DNA from: Ferruginibacter sp.
Lineage (GTDB): Bacteria > Bacteroidota > Bacteroidia > Chitinophagales > Chitinophagaceae
Reading direction: 5' to 3'
Length of the DNA stretch: 64,000 nt
Assembly (NCBI GenBank): GCA_019638525.1
Contig: JAHBTO010000001.1
Span: forward strand, 310,001-374,000
Both the position numbers and the translations under genes were made by a program. The notes below the pieces were generated by a model. It was not told the origin of the DNA. It made no database searches and was given only the letters and a program-made list of their open reading frames with translations. Position 1 is the first letter of the stretch. Each line of letters begins with the position of its first letter. Shown one piece after another: positions 60,444-64,000 of the stretch.

Positions 60444-61616
60444 ATGAAATTACAAACCGGCATTTCAATTATAATTATCAGCATATTTCTTTATTCCTGT
60501 AAAAAAAATACAGATGATTTAAAGAACACTTACCTGCCAAATATAACTACATCTGTAGTTATCAATATAGGCTCTAATACTGCAACTGCCGGTGGCAACA
60601 TCAGTAACGACGGAGGTTCGGCAGTTACCGAAAGAGGTGTAATATGGAGCACCGGCACATCGGCGCCAGCAACCATACAATCAGGCACCGGAACCGGAAG
60701 CTTTACCAGTAACCTAACAGGTTTATTACCAAATACCAAATATTATGTAAAAGCTTACGCAACAAATGCCCATGGCACGGCATATGGTAATACCATCAGT
60801 TTTACAACTGAATTAACACCGCCTTCCATCCCCGGAGAGAATGACCCGATTTTTCTTGGCAACCCAACCAATGCCATTGCTTCCACATCTTATCCCGAAA
60901 ATTATTTAAAGGATAATATTTTTTATAAAATGGCGTACAACCGTAACAGAGGTACTTCAGTTTGGATTGCATGGCACCTGCAAAAAGAAGATATAGGCTC
61001 TACATCAAGGCAGGATGATTATCGTGCCGACCCTAACCTGCCCATTGGATGGTACCAGGTGCAAAATAGCAGTTACAGTGGCAGCGGTTTCGACAGGGGG
61101 CACAATTGCCCTTCGGGCGACAGAACCTCTTCCATCGCAGCTAATTCATCAACTTTTCTTATGACTAATATGGTTCCGCAGGCAACAACCATGAACAGTG
61201 GGCCATGGGCCGGATTGGAAGATTTTGTTCGCAACAATTTAGTTGGCACCAACAACGAAGCTTATATTTTTATGGGTAACTATGGACAGGGAGGATATAA
61301 CTCATCTAATACTTTAGTGAATACCATCGACGGTGGCAATGTAACAGTACCGGCCAAGATTTGGAAAGTGGTGGTTATTTTACCAAAAGGAACAAACGAC
61401 TTAAACAGGATAAACAGCACAACAACTGTATTAACCGTTAATATGCCCAATGATAACCGGCTATATACTTCAAGCGGAACAAGTACCTGGAGAAATTACC
61501 TTACAACCGTAAATAATTTGGAGAATGAGGTTAACTCTTATGGTATCCCACTTAATCTTTTTCAAAATGTGGCAGATAGCGTAAGACCTGCATTAAAGGC
61601 AAAGCTTTATCATTGA
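60444..61616 (+). CDS. DNA/RNA non-specific endonuclease lipoprotein with an FN3-like domain
   Basis: 390 residues. Lipobox LYSC (Cys near 19). An FN3-like domain with Gly/Thr repeats occupies about 35-125 (TATAGGNISNDGGSAVTERG, NTKYYVKAYATNAHGTAYGN). The nuclease domain begins about 150: FDRGHNCPSGDRT contains the DRGH motif of the NUC1/Serratia nuclease family (catalytic His, with the Asn expected later in TNMVPQ). A membrane-anchored nuclease on the cell surface could digest environmental DNA for nutrients. It has its own promoter and is convergent with the pepP-like gene (41-base gap). Confidence 0.9.
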   Translation: MKLQTGISIIIISIFLYSCKKNTDDLKNTYLPNITTSVVINIGSNTATAGGNISNDGGSAVTERGVIWSTGTSAPATIQSGTGTGSFTSNLTGLLPNTKYYVKAYATNAHGTAYGNTISFTTELTPPSIPGENDPIFLGNPTNAIASTSYPENYLKDNIFYKMAYNRNRGTSVWIAWHLQKEDIGSTSRQDDYRADPNLPIGWYQVQNSSYSGSGFDRGHNCPSGDRTSSIAANSSTFLMTNMVPQATTMNSGPWAGLEDFVRNNLVGTNNEAYIFMGNYGQGGYNSSNTLVNTIDGGNVTVPAKIWKVVVILPKGTNDLNRINSTTTVLTVNMPNDNRLYTSSGTSTWRNYLTTVNNLENEVNSYGIPLNLFQNVADSVRPALKAKLYH

Positions 61617-61657
61617 TTGGATGTTGCTATTTACTAAGCAATGCAGATTTAATCTGT

Positions 61658-63067
61658 TTACGATAAAGCCTGCGCCCTGATATTTTCCACTTCATCCACT
61701 GTCATTGGTAATTTTTTTCCAAGCAGGCGGCAGCCTGTTTGTGTTATTAAATAATCTTCTTCTACTCGTATGCCGCTGAACTTGCGAAGTTGTTCCAAAG
61801 CATCATAATTTATAAACTCAGTAAATTTATTTTCTGCTTTCCAGCTATCCATTAATTGAGGAATACAATAAACACCCGGCTCAACGGTAAGTGTAAAGCC
61901 AGCCTCCAATGCCCTGCCAAGCCTCAACGATTTCATACCAAACTGTGTGCTTTTTTTCAAAGTATCGGTATAGCCCACATATGGCTCTCCCAAATCTTCC
62001 ATATCATGTACATCAAGGCCTATCATGTGCCCAAGGCCGCATTGAAAAAACATGGCATGGGCGCCTGCTTCAACCGCTTCTGTTGCATTACCTTTCATAA
62101 CACCAAGTAGCTGCATGCCCTCTACAATTTTTTGTGCTGCATTTAAATAAACATCTTTATATAAAACGCCTGGCTGTAACATAGCTACTGAACTGGTATG
62201 CGCTTGCAATACTATTTCATATACTTCTTTTTGTAGTTGGGTAAAATTTTTACCTGCCGGAAAAGTACAGGTAAGGTCGCCTGCATAATTCATATCATTG
62301 GCAGCGCCTGCATCGCATAGTACCATCTGCCCATCTTTAATGGTATTGCCGGCATATACATTGTGCAGTGTTTCGCCATGAATGGTTACAATAGGATGAA
62401 ACGAAAGACTTCCATTGTTTGCAAATGCAATCTCTTTCACTTTGGCCATCACTTCATATTCTTTCATACCGGGTTTTGTATAACGCATGGCGGCAAGGTG
62501 CATATCGGCACTAATGCCTGCAGCTTTATCCATTTCTACAATTTCACATTCCTCTTTGTATGAACGCTGGCTAACAATTGCTTTAATTAATTGTACCGAT
62601 GCTGAATCATGTACTGCACGTACTGCAATGTTTAACCATTGCGCAATCTTTATCCTGTTATTGGCTCGGTATGGTGGTGTAAAATGTATTTTTCTACCAC
62701 TGGTTATTGCTTTGCGTATAACGGTTTCAATATTCTTATACGGCGCTGTTTTGGTAACAGCAACCGCAGCTGCCATTTCAGCAATGGTTGGTTGCGGCCC
62801 CGTCCACACTATATCATCTATGCTTAAATCATCACCAAAAATGGTTTCTTCGCCCGATTCTGTATCAATAACAGCAGCAAGCCCTGCCAGGTTAATACCA
62901 AAATAATATAAAAAGCAACTGTCTTGCCGGTAAGGGTACCAGTTGTCTTTATAGTTCATACCAACTTCATCATTGCCCATAATTAAAATGAGCCCATCTG
63001 TAATTTTTTGTTTTAATACGGTACGCCTGTTTTTATAAACTGATGATTGAAATAACCTGAATTGCAT
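61658..63067 (-). CDS. pepP: Xaa-Pro aminopeptidase (M24B)
   Basis: 469 residues, normal for the AMP_N plus M24 architecture. The N-terminal domain is creatinase-like (QDSCFLYYFGINLAG, SGEETIFGDDLSIDDIVWTG). The M24 domain has its metal ligands in YAGNTIKDGQMVLCDAGAAN and NYAGDLTCTFPAG (two Asp), GLGHMIGLDVHD (His), TVEPGVYCI (Glu) and GIRVEEDYLIT (Glu). It removes N-terminal residues before proline. No signal peptide. Convergent with the nuclease gene. Confidence 0.93.
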   Translation of the reverse strand: MQFRLFQSSVYKNRRTVLKQKITDGLILIMGNDEVGMNYKDNWYPYRQDSCFLYYFGINLAGLAAVIDTESGEETIFGDDLSIDDIVWTGPQPTIAEMAAAVAVTKTAPYKNIETVIRKAITSGRKIHFTPPYRANNRIKIAQWLNIAVRAVHDSASVQLIKAIVSQRSYKEECEIVEMDKAAGISADMHLAAMRYTKPGMKEYEVMAKVKEIAFANNGSLSFHPIVTIHGETLHNVYAGNTIKDGQMVLCDAGAANDMNYAGDLTCTFPAGKNFTQLQKEVYEIVLQAHTSSVAMLQPGVLYKDVYLNAAQKIVEGMQLLGVMKGNATEAVEAGAHAMFFQCGLGHMIGLDVHDMEDLGEPYVGYTDTLKKSTQFGMKSLRLGRALEAGFTLTVEPGVYCIPQLMDSWKAENKFTEFINYDALEQLRKFSGIRVEEDYLITQTGCRLLGKKLPMTVDEVENIRAQALS

Positions 63068-63325
63068 GATACCTGTTTTAATTATTGAAGAAAGAGATAA
63101 TGGCTTATGCTAAAGTTAAAACAAATTTTTACCCCGTAACTGTAAGTTTACATCAATGGCAAATGATTTTGCATTAATTGATGTATGCCGAAAATTTAAT
63201 GAACTGTTATTTAATAAATATTGATGTAGTATTTGAATTTTTATACAGCTTTAACATTGTTATTTATAAAAGCATTAAACCTTTGTATAAGTATCGCATC
63301 AAAAATTATCTTAAAAAATTCATGT

Positions 63326-63910
63326 ATGAATAGTTTTACAATTAAATCGCTTGGCATAAAGTTTACCGGTTTACTCTTCCTTGCTTTTGCTGTTTTTTTA
63401 ACTTCGTGCAGCAGTTCTAAATCATATTTTACGACTGATACAAGAAATAAAATAGAACAAAATTCTATCCCATTGGAAAAACTGCAGTTTTATATTGATA
63501 AGGATGTAGAATTAAGAAGGGAGCTTTCATCGGGAGATGCAACTGTAAAATCAGGCAAAGTAGTTCTTGAAAATGGCAGGTATGTTAATATCATTCAATT
63601 GAAAAAAGGAACAGCCGGCGTATGTACCGGTGTTTATAAAAACTCGTTAGACATATCTTTTGAAAGTGGCCAAAACAGTTCTCTTGCATTTTCGGCTGCT
63701 AACGGCCGTAATACCGAAGGCGCTTATCGCCTTGATGCCGAAAAATGGATAAAGCCATATAACAGCCCCGAAGTTGGCAGGGTAACTTATGATGGCGATG
63801 TATATTTTATGCGTTTTAACGGGGCAAGGCCTAAATTAATGATTAAAAAAACATCTACTGATAAATATGAAGTGAATAAAAGGGTGATGAGTGGACGAAA
63901 AGTGGAATAA
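63326..63910 (+). CDS. Small lipoprotein of unknown function
   Basis: 194 residues from the second of two close ATG codons (63322 is out of frame, 63326 is in frame); a TTG at 63233 would extend it by 31 residues that look random. The signal peptide ends in the lipobox LTSC (LLFLAFAVFLTSCSSSKSYF), so the Cys is acylated. The mature part is a beta-rich domain: PLEKLQFYIDKDVELRREL, KSGKVVLENGRYVNIIQLKKG, VCTGVYKNSLDISFESGQ, VGRVTYDGDVYFMRF and KLMIKKTSTDKYEVNKRV. It is not assigned to any family I recognise. Divergent from pepP with 258 bases between, in which I see no clear promoter. Confidence 0.75.
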   Translation: MNSFTIKSLGIKFTGLLFLAFAVFLTSCSSSKSYFTTDTRNKIEQNSIPLEKLQFYIDKDVELRRELSSGDATVKSGKVVLENGRYVNIIQLKKGTAGVCTGVYKNSLDISFESGQNSSLAFSAANGRNTEGAYRLDAEKWIKPYNSPEVGRVTYDGDVYFMRFNGARPKLMIKKTSTDKYEVNKRVMSGRKVE

Positions 63911-63973
63911 CAAATAGCTAATAGCAACTTTTTATAAAACTATATCCAAAACCTGCATTTCTTTTTTGCCTGA

Positions 63974-63981
63974 TAATTTTG
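63974..63981 (+). promoter_or_regulatory. Candidate -7 promoter element near the right edge
   Basis: TAATTTTG near the right edge. It may drive a gene starting beyond base 64000; nothing within the window follows it. Confidence 0.3.
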
Positions 63982-64000
63982 CAGTTCACTTTTTTAATAA

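Noticed and set aside
1..64000. Search for tRNA, rRNA, CRISPR arrays, insertion sequences and phage genes
   Set aside because: No repeats with spacers, transposase motifs or integrase genes were found, and no tRNA-like folds between genes.

Overview
The window is AT-rich chromosomal DNA from a member of the Bacteroidota, most likely a Chitinophagaceae-type soil or freshwater bacterium. The evidence is a SusC/SusD pair, lipoproteins of Bacteroidota type, an ECF sigma / anti-sigma / outer-membrane-protein operon, a CarB without its C-terminal regulatory domain, a birA-rsfS-ftsH-LUD gene neighbourhood, and many upstream copies of the Bacteroidota -7 promoter element TAnnTTTG. No tRNA, rRNA, insertion sequence, phage gene or CRISPR array was seen. 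Base composition looks even throughout, so this reads as core chromosome rather than an island.

Layout. 1-7.1 kb: a partial M16 peptidase (minus), divergent from a long QueA-family protein and a TylF-like methyltransferase. Then, on the minus strand, an L,D-transpeptidase and a three-gene operon (ECF sigma factor, anti-sigma factor with a duplicated N-terminal domain, outer-membrane barrel) with a recognisable ECF-type promoter. 7.2-11.2 kb: kbl and lutB (threonine and lactate catabolism) and a deacetylase-fold protein. 11.2-19.8 kb (minus): EamA transporter, purH, a double OmpA-like protein, a ComEC homologue, and carB. 19.9-22.5 kb: M23 peptidase, thiol peroxidase (bcp), a small HELCH-motif protein. 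22.5-28.7 kb: birA (minus), then rsfS, ftsH, a LUD protein, a gamma-glutamylcyclotransferase-like gene, lpxH and an unknown secreted protein. 28.7-30.8 kb (minus): a thioredoxin-like protein, a MerR regulator and a second M23 peptidase. 30.9-37.6 kb: alaS, a two-PDZ periplasmic protein, gatB and a TlpA-like lipoprotein. 37.8-45.9 kb (minus): a DUF4397 lipoprotein, SusD, SusC and an RND/MMPL exporter. 46-50 kb: recO, an amidohydrolase (minus), prfA and a glycine-rich DUF937-like protein. 50.3-53.7 kb: a 1144-residue protein joining a GH18-type glycosidase, a CE4 deacetylase and a processive GT2 synthase, the most unusual gene here. 53.8-56.9 kb: tatC, rpiB, M28 peptidase. 57-64 kb: M1 peptidase and a deoxyhypusine-synthase-like protein (both minus), a secreted nuclease lipoprotein, a pepP-like peptidase (minus) and a small lipoprotein.

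The genes are mostly housekeeping (translation: alaS, gatB, prfA, rsfS, queA; nucleotide synthesis: purH, carB; envelope: lpxH, tatC, ftsH, M23 and L,D-transpeptidase) mixed with envelope and secreted functions typical of polymer-degrading Bacteroidota. The items most worth following up are the GH18-CE4-GT2 fusion with an orphan hairpin upstream, apparently leaderless or nearly leaderless promoters (gatB above all), the ECF operon with its promoter, and several family members with altered catalytic or regulatory parts.
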